Source: Bacteroidales bacterium (lineage in GTDB: Bacteria > Bacteroidota > Bacteroidia > Bacteroidales > P3). From it: DNA of 47,744 bases. Every line of letters starts with the position of its first letter. The stretch's first letter is position 1. The position numbers were made by a program, and so were the translations under genes. The notes below the pieces were generated by a model. The model saw only the letters and a program-made list of their open reading frames with translations. It did no database searches and was not told the origin of the DNA. Shown one piece after another: positions 1 to 7,147 of the stretch. The stretch spans positions 1 through 47,744 of the forward strand of contig JAKSMP010000014.1 in NCBI GenBank assembly GCA_024400505.1, in the 5' to 3' direction.

Positions 1-730
1 GTCCGTCCACACCCACGTCCGCTTTGTGGAGCAAATCCACCACCTGCGCCTTGTCGATGTCGGCAGAGGCAATCTTTCTCGTGGTGTATTCAGTCAAATC
101 AGTGTGGGGCGACACGTTGGGCATCATATATTCGTCAAACCAATCCACGACGGCCTTCATCCATGCAAGTGCCACGTTGCTGCGCTGAAACGAGCCGAAC
201 ACCGTCACGTTGTGGGTCAGGTTGAGCTGCAATTTGCGCGCCTCGGCCGATGCGTATTTCTCGCCCCATTTGATGGCGGAAACCAGGCTGGATTCGTCGG
301 TGGTTCTCTCAAATACTGCGTGGTCTTTCTTGGCCCCGAAAGGCTGGCAGCGCAGCTGCTCGTTGCGGACAAAAGTGTTGTTCAGTTCTAGGCGATAATA
401 GTAGCGCTTTTCATCGCAGATGAAGTTGGTCTCTATGATGGTGTCGCGATTCTTCCATGCCGCATCTAGCGCAAATCTGTCGTATTTGATAGGCTCGCTT
501 TTGGAGTTTTTGGGACGCAACACCAGTTCTCTCAAAAACGGAAAGACTTCCAGCACATTGCTCTTGCCCGAGGCATTGGCACCCAGTATCGGCACCATTT
601 TCAGCACTCGGTAGCCACCGGCCTCCATCACGAAATATTCGTCCAGATGTCGGCTGTTGTCGGCCTCAAAAGAGAGTGTCTGCAACTCTTTTATCGAACG
701 GAAATTCTCAACAGCAATATCTAAGAACAT
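1..730 (-). CDS. AAA-family ATPase, N-terminal part (runs off the left edge)
   Basis: An open frame of 243 codons runs leftwards from an ATG at 728-730 and has no stop before the window edge. The protein begins MFLDIAVENFRSIKE, the usual opening of RecF/OLD/SMC-like ATPases of the AAA_15 or AAA_21 type. A Walker A motif, GANASGKSN, follows near residue 50, after the beta strand VLKMVPI. The stretch after it has the mixed alpha/beta character of the insert that separates Walker A from the distal Walker B, which lies outside the window. Proteins of this kind are often found in phage-defence or restriction loci (RloA/AbiL-like, sometimes with an RloB partner). The gene sits 660 bases from a CRISPR array, which would fit a defence neighbourhood. 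The specific role cannot be decided from this fragment. Confidence 0.82.
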   Translation of the reverse strand, partial: MFLDIAVENFRSIKELQTLSFEADNSRHLDEYFVMEAGGYRVLKMVPILGANASGKSNVLEVFPFLRELVLRPKNSKSEPIKYDRFALDAAWKNRDTIIETNFICDEKRYYYRLELNNTFVRNEQLRCQPFGAKKDHAVFERTTDESSLVSAIKWGEKYASAEARKLQLNLTHNVTVFGSFQRSNVALAWMKAVVDWFDEYMMPNVSPHTDLTEYTTRKIASADIDKAQVVDLLHKADVGVDG

Positions 731-927
731 ATCTTATAGTTGTTTGTTATTAATCTAATTTTTGCAATCCGCTTGCAAATATACGACAAATAATTGGTAT
801 TTTTATGTTTTTTCGAGATATTTTTGGTTTTTCTTGATACAATAACGCTTTTGTCGGGCTGACCCTAGGTGCCTTGCCTCTCTTTCTTAGCGGCACCCCT
901 ACTTTGACCTAAGAGATACAAAAACCA

Positions 928-954
928 CAACACCCACAAGTTGAGTTATCAACA
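928..954 (+). repeat. 27-bp direct repeat, left copy
   Basis: This 27-base word begins CAACACCCACAAGTT and ends TCAACA. It recurs at 2746-2772 with one mismatch, so the two copies bracket the CRISPR array in the same orientation. The right half resembles a DnaA box or a small palindrome (TTGAGTTATCAA). No similarity continues beyond the word on either side. Confidence 0.7.
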
Positions 955-1163
955 AACAAGTGCCGTATTGGGTAAGGGCGTGTATATTAGCAGTATGTTT
1001 TTTTTCTTTGGCTTCTTGAGGGGGTGGAAAGGTGGGGGTGTTGGAGGGCGTGGCTGATCTTGGTGTCTGGCAGCGAATAATTACTTTTCCTGCGCCCATG
1101 GGGTGCGGCAGCTGGCGCGTGTCGGAGACACGGATTTTCACCGACCATGAGGGCGGTGCGAAA

Positions 1164-1202
1164 CCCCACAGGCATTGGCCGCCGAGGGCGATGCCTGTGG
1201 GG
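1164..1202. repeat. GC-rich hairpin, left of CRISPR array
   Basis: Perfect 12-bp inverted arms (CCCCACAGGCAT / ATGCCTGTGGGG) enclose a 15-base loop. The sequence lies in a GC-rich, gene-free stretch (about 1020-1380), unlike the AT-rich DNA around it. A second, related hairpin lies at 1318-1346. Confidence 0.6.
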
Positions 1203-1317
1203 GTGTGTATGGCATAGGGTGCAAGTGTGCCGGGGGCACACCCTAAGGGGATGCATGGCCGCTGGGATGGCTCTATTCGAGTCCCCCTCCGGGGAACGCC
1301 CTGCGCCGCCTTCTTTG

Positions 1318-1346
1318 CCCCACACAGGCATCTCCCCTGTGTGGGG
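1318..1346. repeat. GC-rich hairpin, second copy type
   Basis: Perfect 11-bp arms (CCCCACACAGG / CCTGTGTGGGG) enclose a 7-base loop. The flank GGTTTCGC on its right mirrors the GCGAAACC on the left of the hairpin at 1164-1202, so the two structures are relatives in opposite orientation. The rest of the 731-1390 stretch holds no gene I can support. Confidence 0.6.
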
Positions 1347-1390
1347 TTTCGCACAGGCCCGCAGGCCCGTGGAGCAGTATCTCCGATACT

Positions 1391-2318
1391 GGCTGAATCC
1401 TTGTTTTAATGGGATGTGGTCTCGGAGGCAAAAAATTTAGAAACCCTCGGTACCGTGTCTTAATCCTTGTTATAATGGGATATGGTCTCGGAGTTTCATT
1501 CGAGAATTTAAAGATTGTGTTGATTGGTCTTAATCCTTGTTTTAATGGGATATGGTCTCGGAGCATGTCTTTGAAGCAGAAAACAATAACGAAGTCTTAA
1601 TCCTTGTTTTAATGGGATATGGTCTCGGAGTTATTGAAGAAGTAGAAAAAACTACTGAAGAAACTGTCTTAATCCTTGTTTTAATGGGATATGGTCTCGG
1701 AGCCTCGGTGAAACTATTACTGAGGATGAATGGTTAGTGTCTTAATCCTTGTTTTAATGGGATATGGTCTCGGAGTATTTATAATATTTATAAATCTAAA
1801 AACGGTCTTAATCCTTGTTTTAATGGGATATGGTCTCGGAGCTTACATATGTTAAGGCTATGTTTATTGATGATAATGTCTTAATCCTTGTTTTAATGGG
1901 ATATGGTCTCGGAGATAACAACTTAAACGATGATTGGTTTTCTTGTCTTAATCCTTGTTTTAATGGGATATGGTCTCGGAGAGCAAAATATGGTAATAAA
2001 CAACTTGTTCGTCTTAATCCTTGTTTTAATGGGATATGGTCTCGGAGCCTGATATGCCTGCTGCGCTTGCAGAAGAGTCTTAATCCTTGTTTTAATGGGA
2101 TATGGTCTCGGAGGGCAACAACGTCGCTAACAACCAGATGTCCAGGTCTTAATCCTTGTTTTAATGGGATATGGTCTCGGAGACAGCCCGCTATTCCTTT
2201 GACAAGTACTTCAGTCTTAATCCTTGTTTTAATGGGATATGGTCTCGGAGGCGAGAATTTGCCGATAATATCAAACTATAGGTCTTAATCCTTGTTTTAA
2301 TGGGATATGGTCTCGGAG
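1391..2318 (-). CRISPR. CRISPR array, 14 repeats of 37 bp and 13 spacers, no cas genes in view
   Basis: On the + strand the repeat begins GTCTTAATCC and ends GGTCTCGGAG (37 bases). Repeats start at 1391, 1457, 1527, 1594, 1666, 1739, 1805, 1878, 1945, 2011, 2077, 2146, 2214 and 2282. Spacers are 29-36 bases long and all different. The leftmost repeat has three changes and the second has one; the other twelve are identical. Degeneracy marks the leader-distal end, so the leader should be on the right and transcription should run leftwards. In that direction the repeat ends in ATTAAGAC, like the 8-base 5' tag (ATTGAAAC type) of crRNAs from type I-B and type III systems. Spacer lengths as variable as these fit type III better than type II. 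No cas gene lies within the window on either side, so the array must use Cas proteins encoded elsewhere or be a relic. Identical inner repeats argue for recent activity. Confidence 0.98.
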
Positions 2319-2520
2319 GGCAAAATTTGCTGAGTGTTGAATATTAGTCGATTGCGTGTTTTTGTGTGCTGGTTTGGTGCATTTTTGAATCGAAAATTGA
2401 TACCATTTAACATTTGTGTTAAATGGGTTAAGAATCGTTTCGCCTACAGCTTGGGCGAAAGGAAGGGGGCGCAGGATGTCAAAGGTCGCTCTTCAAAATA
2501 TATTTTGCAAAAATACGAAT
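2319..2520 (-). promoter_or_regulatory. Probable CRISPR leader with promoter
   Basis: This AT-rich stretch adjoins the conserved end of the array. On the minus strand a Bacteroidota -7 box, TATTTTTG, lies at 2508-2515, so a transcript would start near 2500 and enter the array about 180 bases later. The -33 element is not clear. The assignment rests mainly on repeat degeneracy at the opposite end. Confidence 0.5.
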
Positions 2521-2745
2521 TTTTTGGCAATTAGCAACTTTTTGGGGCGAAAAAAAAGCTCCAACTTGTTCGTAATGCTGAGGCTGGCCGCAGCGAGGTT
2601 TTGCACCAAGGATTAATTCTTCCAATGGGTTATGTTTGTTTTTAAACATTGCGATTTTTTTTGCGTTTAGTCCGATGAAAAAGTGAGCGCTTTTGGCACT
2701 CTCTAAAATAGCTTCAGTTCGTGAAAAGTGATCGCCCCCAAACCC

Positions 2746-2772
2746 CAACACCCACAAGTTGAGTTGTCAACA
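2746..2772 (+). repeat. 27-bp direct repeat, right copy
   Basis: This is the partner of the word at 928-954, with 26 of 27 bases identical (an A to G change at base 21). The two copies are 1.8 kb apart and flank the CRISPR array. The surrounding stretch, 2521-3365, holds no gene I can support; it is a mixture of AT-rich DNA and G-rich runs. Confidence 0.7.
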
Positions 2773-2970
2773 TGCTGGTGTTGGGGTGGGGATTGAGGCA
2801 CTAGGGGCGAGGCGGGCAGGGCGGGATACGGGGGTGGTAAGTGTTTGAGATGGTGGGATGTAATGATGTTTAGGTGCTGGCAATGGCGGATTTACTACGC
2901 AGGCAGGGGTCAAAGTGAGAAAATGTACAAGGATGGATATCTTGCAGATTATGAGGTGGATGAATGGTGA

Positions 2971-3006
2971 GGGGTGTCAGGTGTCATGGTGTCAAGGTGT
3001 CAAAGT
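2971..3006 (+). repeat. GTGTCA-type dispersed intergenic repeat, copy 1
   Basis: Four GTGTCA words occur within 32 bases. Related copies are at 3112-3149 (inverted), 8635-8670 and 42575-42606, all in intergenic DNA. Copies 1 and 2 face each other across about 105 bases that include a (TA)n run. Confidence 0.7.
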
Positions 3007-3008
3007 AA

Positions 3009-3021
3009 TAATGGGATATGG
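3009..3021. repeat. 13-base fragment identical to the CRISPR repeat core
   Basis: TAATGGGATATGG here is identical to the centre of the 37-base CRISPR repeat, 690 bases beyond the last repeat. Flanking bases do not match. A chance match of 13 bases in a window this size is unlikely but possible. Confidence 0.4.
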
Positions 3022-3111
3022 ATTTTGGGGACTGAAAATTGCGGTAAATATAAATAGAATTTATATATATATATTATAGGACTGGTCTCCCCTACAAAAA
3101 AAATGTGAATT

Positions 3112-3149
3112 TAAGTTTGACACCTGACACCCATGACACTTGACACCTC
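3112..3149 (-). repeat. GTGTCA-type dispersed intergenic repeat, copy 2 (inverted)
   Basis: Four TGACAC words on the + strand make this the reverse complement of the copy at 2971-3006. Read on the minus strand it also shares 21 bases (ending GTCAAACTTAA) with the copy at 8635-8670. Confidence 0.7.
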
Positions 3150-3369
3150 AAAAGGCTCAAATTGCTTGAAATGAGATTTTTATTCAACAAGGGCAGCGCC
3201 CAACAGGGTTGGCCGCATGGGGCAATCTAGGCTAGAATGGCTGAAAAGATTTTGTGGGAAATTATTAACAATCAGTGGCTTTTGATTGATTTCTGAAGTT
3301 TTCTTAATTTCGTATTTTCCGCTTGTGAAGTTGGGGGGGGCACCCAATTTTTTGGGGTGACATGAGTCA

Positions 3370-3401
3370 TTTTGCCGATTAGCAAAAGTATCGTATCTTT
3401 G
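3370..3401 (+). promoter_or_regulatory. Promoter of the DUF4248 cassette
   Basis: A TTTG element at 3371-3374 is separated by 19 bases from TATCTTTG at 3394-3401, matching the primary-sigma promoter of Bacteroidota. Transcription would start about 130 bases ahead of the DUF4248 start codon, leaving a long GC-rich leader. Confidence 0.75.
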
Positions 3402-3539
3402 CACCGCCTTTGCTCTGCCCGCACCCGGGGCGCAACGCTGGGGTAACTACGTGGTAATGCCGCAGTAACGCCCATTGGCGCAGCGGACTGAAGCAGGGCT
3501 CTCAGCACCAAATAATCATCTAAAAAATCTTTGCGGCTT

Positions 3540-3791
3540 ATGAACAGCACTTTTTCTCCCGCCCCCATCAGGGCCTACGGCAAGGCCGAACTTGCCCACC
3601 TCTACTACGGATTGCCTGTGAGCGACAACCGCGCCTGCTCGTGGTTTGCCCAGCAGATGCGGCTGCACCCCCAGCTGATGCGCCGGCTGGCCGACATGGG
3701 CTACTCTACCCGCTGCAGGGTGTTCTCGCCCCAGCAGGTGCGCGCCATCTTCGAGGCGATGGGATGGCCCGAGGTAGTAGGTAGCAGGTAG
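3540..3791 (+). CDS. DUF4248 family small protein
   Basis: An 83-residue protein starts at the ATG at 3540; an in-frame TTG at 3531 is less likely. The pattern IRAYGKAELAHLYYG, then a W-F-x-x-x-M helix, then GYSTRCRVFSPQQVRAIFEAMGWP matches the DUF4248 family of Bacteroidales. Its members look like small DNA-binding (helix-turn-helix or MerR-like) proteins and usually head small cassettes with an HU-like or DUF6266-type protein and a cell-wall hydrolase. That context is present here. The function is unknown. The last codons (EVVGSR) and the stop are written by a GGTAGTA-type heptamer tract, so the C-terminus has been overwritten or extended by the repeat. Confidence 0.85.
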   Translation: MNSTFSPAPIRAYGKAELAHLYYGLPVSDNRACSWFAQQMRLHPQLMRRLADMGYSTRCRVFSPQQVRAIFEAMGWPEVVGSR

Positions 3792-3802
3792 TAGGTAGTA
3801 GG
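3772..3802 (+). repeat. Heptamer repeat tract A (GGTAGTA type)
   Basis: Four units of GGTAGTA or GGTAGCA begin inside the last codons of the DUF4248 gene and supply its stop codon (AGC AGG TAG). The same unit forms the larger tracts at 5458-5613 and 6196-6422. Confidence 0.85.
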
Positions 3803-4037
3803 GGTGATTTTGGCTGATATGGGGCGGGGGCGTGGTGTGCTTTATCGCTTGCTGGCGTTTGGGAGCGTTTGGGGGCGTTTGTTATCGCCCGCGCTGTTTG
3901 GCCGGCGGAGGAAATGGTTGTAATTTTGCAATCGCTTTCGGGACAGCGGGAGCCGATGTTTCCGCCCCCTCCCAGAGCCTTCGCCGCACAAATCACCGGA
4001 CTAAGGACCCGGCGCGGAGATGAAAAACCAAAAAACT

Positions 4038-5057
4038 ATGGGTAAACTCAACGGCATTATAGCCAACCTCAAGGGATCGGTGGGCAACCTCACTTTCGTG
4101 CGCCTCGGCGGCGAGACCATCGTCAAGGAGAAAATCAGCAAGAAGTCGGGCTCCGCCGCCTACAGCAAGGGCCAGCTGCGCCAGCAGGTGCTCTTCGCCC
4201 ACCTGAGCAAGGTGTTCAAGGCATTCGACGGCAAGCTGCGCCCCTCGTTTGAGAACAAGCCCGCCAACATGAGCGATTTCAACGAGTTCATGTCTGCCAA
4301 CATCAACCTTGTGCCTGTGTATATGACCAAGGGCGAGGTGCGCAACGGCGGCTGCGTGGTGGCGGGGTATCAGATCACCCGCGGATCGCTCCCCTCCATC
4401 GTGCACACTATGAACGGCAGCGGCCACGCCGTGACCGACATTGCGCTGGGCGCGCTGGCCATCGACGCCCGCACCACCCTCAAGCAGTTCAGCCAGGCTG
4501 TGGTGGCGCTCAACGACAACTACCGCCACGGCGACCAGATCAGCTGCTTTGTGGCCACCCAGCACCAGAACGCCGAGACGGGCCTGCCCTTTGTGACTGT
4601 GAAGGCGCACGAGGTGACGCTGGACGTGTATGACGGCGAAAGCCTCCTGGGCTCGGTGATGCCGCTGGAGGTGGCAGCCAACGTGGACGGTTTCATGGGC
4701 ACCTCCCTGGCCATCAACGGCGCCATAGCATGGGTGCACAGCCGCAAGAGCGGCGGCAGCGTGAAGGTGAGCTCGCAGCACCTGATGGTGAAGAACCCCC
4801 TGCTGGCCCAGTACCAGACCGACGAGGCCCTGCAGGCTGCCATGACGAGCTACGGCCGCTTGAAGGACGAGCCTTTCTTGACCCCCAACGCCTCGGACGG
4901 CAACACCGCCGCCACCACCCCCGACGCGGGCAGCCAGGGCGGCACCACCGGCGGCAGCACCACCAATCCGCCCTCCGGCAACCAAGGCGGCACCACCGGC
5001 GGCCAAGGCGGCACCACCACTCCCCCTGCTGGCGGCAGCGGCGATGAGGAGGAGTAG
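4038..5057 (+). CDS. DUF6266-like protein with Gly/Thr-rich tail
   Basis: I place the start at the second ATG (4038), giving MGKLNGIIANLKGSVGNLTF, the usual opening of DUF6266 proteins. An ATG at 4020 would add six residues but has GGAG directly against it. The N-terminal block (residues 1-75) carries the family pattern of G-x-V-G-N, then an R-x-Q-x-x-F helix (LRQQVLFAHLSKVFKAF). The middle region predicts mixed beta structure. The last 50 residues are low-complexity repeats of GGTTGG and end in DEEE. DUF6266 proteins are found in Bacteroidales next to DUF4248 and cell-wall hydrolases and resemble structural proteins of phages, but no function is established. The gene is GC-rich (about 65% by eye), well above the neighbouring DNA, which suggests separate descent. 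A perfect terminator hairpin follows. Confidence 0.75.
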   Translation: MGKLNGIIANLKGSVGNLTFVRLGGETIVKEKISKKSGSAAYSKGQLRQQVLFAHLSKVFKAFDGKLRPSFENKPANMSDFNEFMSANINLVPVYMTKGEVRNGGCVVAGYQITRGSLPSIVHTMNGSGHAVTDIALGALAIDARTTLKQFSQAVVALNDNYRHGDQISCFVATQHQNAETGLPFVTVKAHEVTLDVYDGESLLGSVMPLEVAANVDGFMGTSLAINGAIAWVHSRKSGGSVKVSSQHLMVKNPLLAQYQTDEALQAAMTSYGRLKDEPFLTPNASDGNTAATTPDAGSQGGTTGGSTTNPPSGNQGGTTGGQGGTTTPPAGGSGDEEE

Positions 5058-5065
5058 TCGAGAGA

Positions 5066-5098
5066 CCAAAAGCGGGCACCTGCCCGCTTTTGGCCTTT
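5066..5098 (+). terminator. Rho-independent terminator
   Basis: A perfect 13-bp hairpin (CCAAAAGCGGGCA, loop CC, reverse complement) is followed by CCTTTT. It starts eight bases after the stop of the DUF6266-like gene. Confidence 0.85.
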
Positions 5099-5165
5099 TA
5101 AAAAAAAACAATGGGGCGGAGGCAGACAAAGCCCCGCAGCCCCAAAGTCTATAACCACAAAAAAA

Positions 5166-5465
5166 ATGAAACTGATTATGATTGAAATTATTTTAGCTTT
5201 AATATCGTTGTTGGCCAGCTGCGGGTGGCTGGTGAGCGGCAGAAAGTACCGCCAAGAGGTGCGGGCCGCCAAGGCCGAGGCCGAACAGAAAGAGTTTGAC
5301 ATAAGCAAAGAATATGTCAAGGAATTCCGCGAAAACATTGCCCAACCCCTGCAAGAAGAGGTGCAGAAACTGCGCGCCGCCATCGAGGCCGTCAACAGCT
5401 GCGAGCATCGCAATGAGTGCCCTGTGGTGGAGAAGATTGTGGGGAGGGAGGAGGGAGGCAGGTAG
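5166..5465 (+). CDS. Small membrane-anchored coiled-coil protein of the cassette
   Basis: This is a 99-residue protein. Residues 2-24 form one hydrophobic segment (IMIEIILALISLLASCGWLV). It is followed by a basic patch (SGRKYRQEVR) and a charged helix of about 60 residues rich in K and E with heptad-like spacing, then a short Cys pair near the end. The layout resembles phage Rz/spanin-type or holin-associated proteins: an N-terminal anchor and a periplasmic coiled coil. It sits directly before an M15 peptidase, as such proteins do in lysis modules. I recognise no named family. The final residues (EEGGR) and the stop lie in a G-rich run that opens heptamer tract B. Confidence 0.7.
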   Translation: MKLIMIEIILALISLLASCGWLVSGRKYRQEVRAAKAEAEQKEFDISKEYVKEFRENIAQPLQEEVQKLRAAIEAVNSCEHRNECPVVEKIVGREEGGR

Positions 5466-5613
5466 TAGGTTTTTAGGTAGCAGGTAGTAGGTTTTTAGGT
5501 AGGAGGTAGTAGGTAGCAGGTAGTAGGTGGGGAGGTAGTAGGTAGGAGGTAGGAGGTAGGAGGTGGGGAGGTAGTAGGTAGCAGGTAGGAGGTAGTAGGT
5601 GGGCGGGAGCCGT
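5458..5613 (+). repeat. Heptamer repeat tract B
   Basis: About twenty units of GGTAGTA, GGTAGCA and GGTAGGA are mixed with occasional 8-base units (GGTTTTTA, GGTGGGGA). The tract starts at the stop codon of the coiled-coil gene (GGC AGG TAG). It ends in GGTGGGCGGGAGCCGTC, a border shared with tract C except for one base. The gap after it (5614-5781) has no gene. Confidence 0.95.
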
Positions 5614-5781
5614 CGATTCGGGATTTACTTCATTATTTCAACCGCGAAAGACGCGAAAAAACGCTAAATTTATCATCATGCAACGGCTAGATTAAGACAT
5701 CGAAAAACACAAAAACCTCTTTGTTCCAAAGAGTATCCTTGTAACGCCAGATTATTTATCACAGATCACAGAAATCACAAC

Positions 5782-6204
5782 ATGAAATATTTTACCATTA
5801 GAGAACTTAGCAATTCAGCAACCGCCCTCCGTTTGGGCATAGACAACACGCCATCGGCTGAGGTGATGCGCAACCTTGCCAAACTGACCGACCTTTTGCT
5901 TGACCCCGCCCGAGAGCTGTGGGGTAAACCCTTGGTGGTGACCAGCGGATACAGGTGCGCGAAACTGAATGAGCTGGTGGGCGGCGTGGCGGGCAGCCAG
6001 CACCTGAGGGGGTGCGCCGCCGATATAGTGACCCTGGGCAACAACCGGGTGCAGAACTACCAGCTATACCAGATGATAAAATCAAGCTCGCTGCCCTACG
6101 ACCAACTGATAGCCGAGAAAGCCCGCTGCGGCGGCTGCAACTGGCTGCACATCAGCTTCGCCCCAACCGGCAAACCGAGACGCGAAGCGTTGGAGAGCAG
6201 GTAG
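5782..6204 (+). CDS. M15-type cell-wall peptidase (D-Ala-D-Ala carboxypeptidase / endolysin-like)
   Basis: A 140-residue protein with the M15A zinc-peptidase core. It has SGYRC at 55-59, then SQHLRGCAADI with the zinc ligands His74 and Asp81, and WLHIS with His123 as the third ligand. There is no signal peptide, as in phage endolysins that depend on a holin or on lysis from within. It would cut peptide cross-links or stem peptides of peptidoglycan. It is the last gene of the DUF4248 / DUF6266 / coiled-coil cassette, whose layout recalls a small lysis module. The stop codon (AGC AGG TAG) is the first unit of heptamer tract C. The ATG at 5782 follows an AT-rich leader with repeated ATCACAGA words. 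Confidence 0.9.
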   Translation: MKYFTIRELSNSATALRLGIDNTPSAEVMRNLAKLTDLLLDPARELWGKPLVVTSGYRCAKLNELVGGVAGSQHLRGCAADIVTLGNNRVQNYQLYQMIKSSSLPYDQLIAEKARCGGCNWLHISFAPTGKPRREALESR

Positions 6205-6422
6205 CAGGGTTTTAGGTAGCAGGTAGTAGGTAGTAGGTAGGAGGTAGCAGGTAGTAGGTAGTAGGTAGTAGGTAGTAGGTAGTAGGTTTTTAGGTAGCAG
6301 GTAGTAGGTAGCAGGTAGGAGGTAGTAGGTAGCAGGTGGTAGGTAGTAGGTAGTAGGTTTTTAGGTAGTAGGTAGCAGGTAGCAGGTAGCAGGTAGCAGG
6401 TAGTAGGTGGACGGGAGCCGTC
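6196..6422 (+). repeat. Heptamer repeat tract C
   Basis: About thirty units of GGTAGTA, GGTAGCA and GGTAGGA, with GGTTTTTA interruptions, start at the stop codon of the M15 peptidase. The tract ends in GGTGGACGGGAGCCGTC, nearly the same border as tract B. It fills most of the gap before the convergent ispD gene. Confidence 0.95.
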
Positions 6423-6423
6423 A

Positions 6424-6478
6424 CTTCACACTCCACTCTTCACTCTCCACACTTCACACTTCACTCTCCACTCTTCAC
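6424..6478 (+). repeat. Pyrimidine-rich CACTTCACTCT tandem repeat
   Basis: Imperfect units built from CACTTCAC and TCTCCAC run directly on from heptamer tract C to the 3' end of ispD. On the minus strand this is a purine-rich GTGAAGAG tract just after the ispD stop codon. No function can be assigned. Confidence 0.7.
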
Positions 6479-7143
6479 AAGTCTTCTTTGAAGGTGATTT
6501 TGCGGTTTTGCTCTTCGCCGGGGACGATGTGGATGGGGGTGTGGGGCAGGTAGCGGAGCACTACGCCGCAGTCGTCGGTGGCTTGCATGTGGGGGTCGGA
6601 GAGGGCCAGGCGATAGGCTTCGGCAATGAGGGGCAGGCGGAATGCTTGCGGGGTTTGGGCGCGCCACATGGAGGCTCGGGGCGGTATGGCGCTGATGGTT
6701 TGCTGGGCGGGATCGATGCTCCAGACGGTGTCGGTGGAGGGGATGCCCACTCCCACGGCGGGGTGCTGTTCCAGGGCGGCCACCACCCGGTTGACCACCT
6801 CGGACGAAAGCCAGGGGCGGGCAGCGTCGTGCAGAATGAGGTTGGTGTCGGCAGGGGCTTGGGCATAGGCCTGGATGGCGTGGAGGCTGGACATGTATCG
6901 CTCGTTGCCGCCGGGGATGATCTGGCGCACTTTGGGCCATTGGCGCTGCTGCTGGAGCTGGCGCATGAAGTCGAGCCATTGGGGATGCACCACCACGGCC
7001 ACCTCGTGGATGTGGGGCGAAAGGGAGAAGGTATTAATACTATGCTCGATGACCATCTTGCCATCGAGCATAAGAAATTGTTTGGGCTTGTCGGCACCCA
7101 TGCGAGAGCCTGTGCCGCCAGCCAGTATTACGGCAATATTCAT
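6475..7143 (-). CDS. ispD: 2-C-methyl-D-erythritol 4-phosphate cytidylyltransferase
   Basis: IspD joins CTP to methylerythritol phosphate in the non-mevalonate isoprenoid pathway, in the cytosol. The start is set at the ATG at 7141-7143, giving MNIAVILAGGTGSRMGADKPKQF with the nucleotide-binding GGTGSRMG and the Lys of the KPKQ motif. Further family marks are HDAARPW near residue 110, the GVGIPSTDTVW segment and RAQTPQAFR near residue 165, followed by TDDCGVV. Length (222) is normal. It is the last gene of a leftward operon; the stop of the FISUMP-like gene lies only four bases upstream. Confidence 0.96.
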   Translation of the reverse strand: MNIAVILAGGTGSRMGADKPKQFLMLDGKMVIEHSINTFSLSPHIHEVAVVVHPQWLDFMRQLQQQRQWPKVRQIIPGGNERYMSSLHAIQAYAQAPADTNLILHDAARPWLSSEVVNRVVAALEQHPAVGVGIPSTDTVWSIDPAQQTISAIPPRASMWRAQTPQAFRLPLIAEAYRLALSDPHMQATDDCGVVLRYLPHTPIHIVPGEEQNRKITFKEDL

Positions 7144-7147
7144 GATA

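Noticed and set aside
899-1354. Leftward frame of 151 codons left of the array
   Set aside because: Its product is rich in Pro, Arg and Cys with no domain, and it lies over the GC-rich hairpins. Codon pattern does not look like a gene.
1409-2288. Rightward frames reading LNPCFNGIWSR or VLILVLMGYGLG over and over
   Set aside because: They are translations of the CRISPR repeat units in different frames, interrupted by spacers; not genes.
2479-2757. Leftward 92-codon frame right of the array
   Set aside because: It overlaps the probable leader and shows no recognisable family or start-site context.
3993-5129. Long leftward frame opposite the DUF6266-like gene
   Set aside because: Ala/Gly/His-rich translation typical of the complement of a GC-rich gene; the + strand frame has a family match, a promoter and a terminator.
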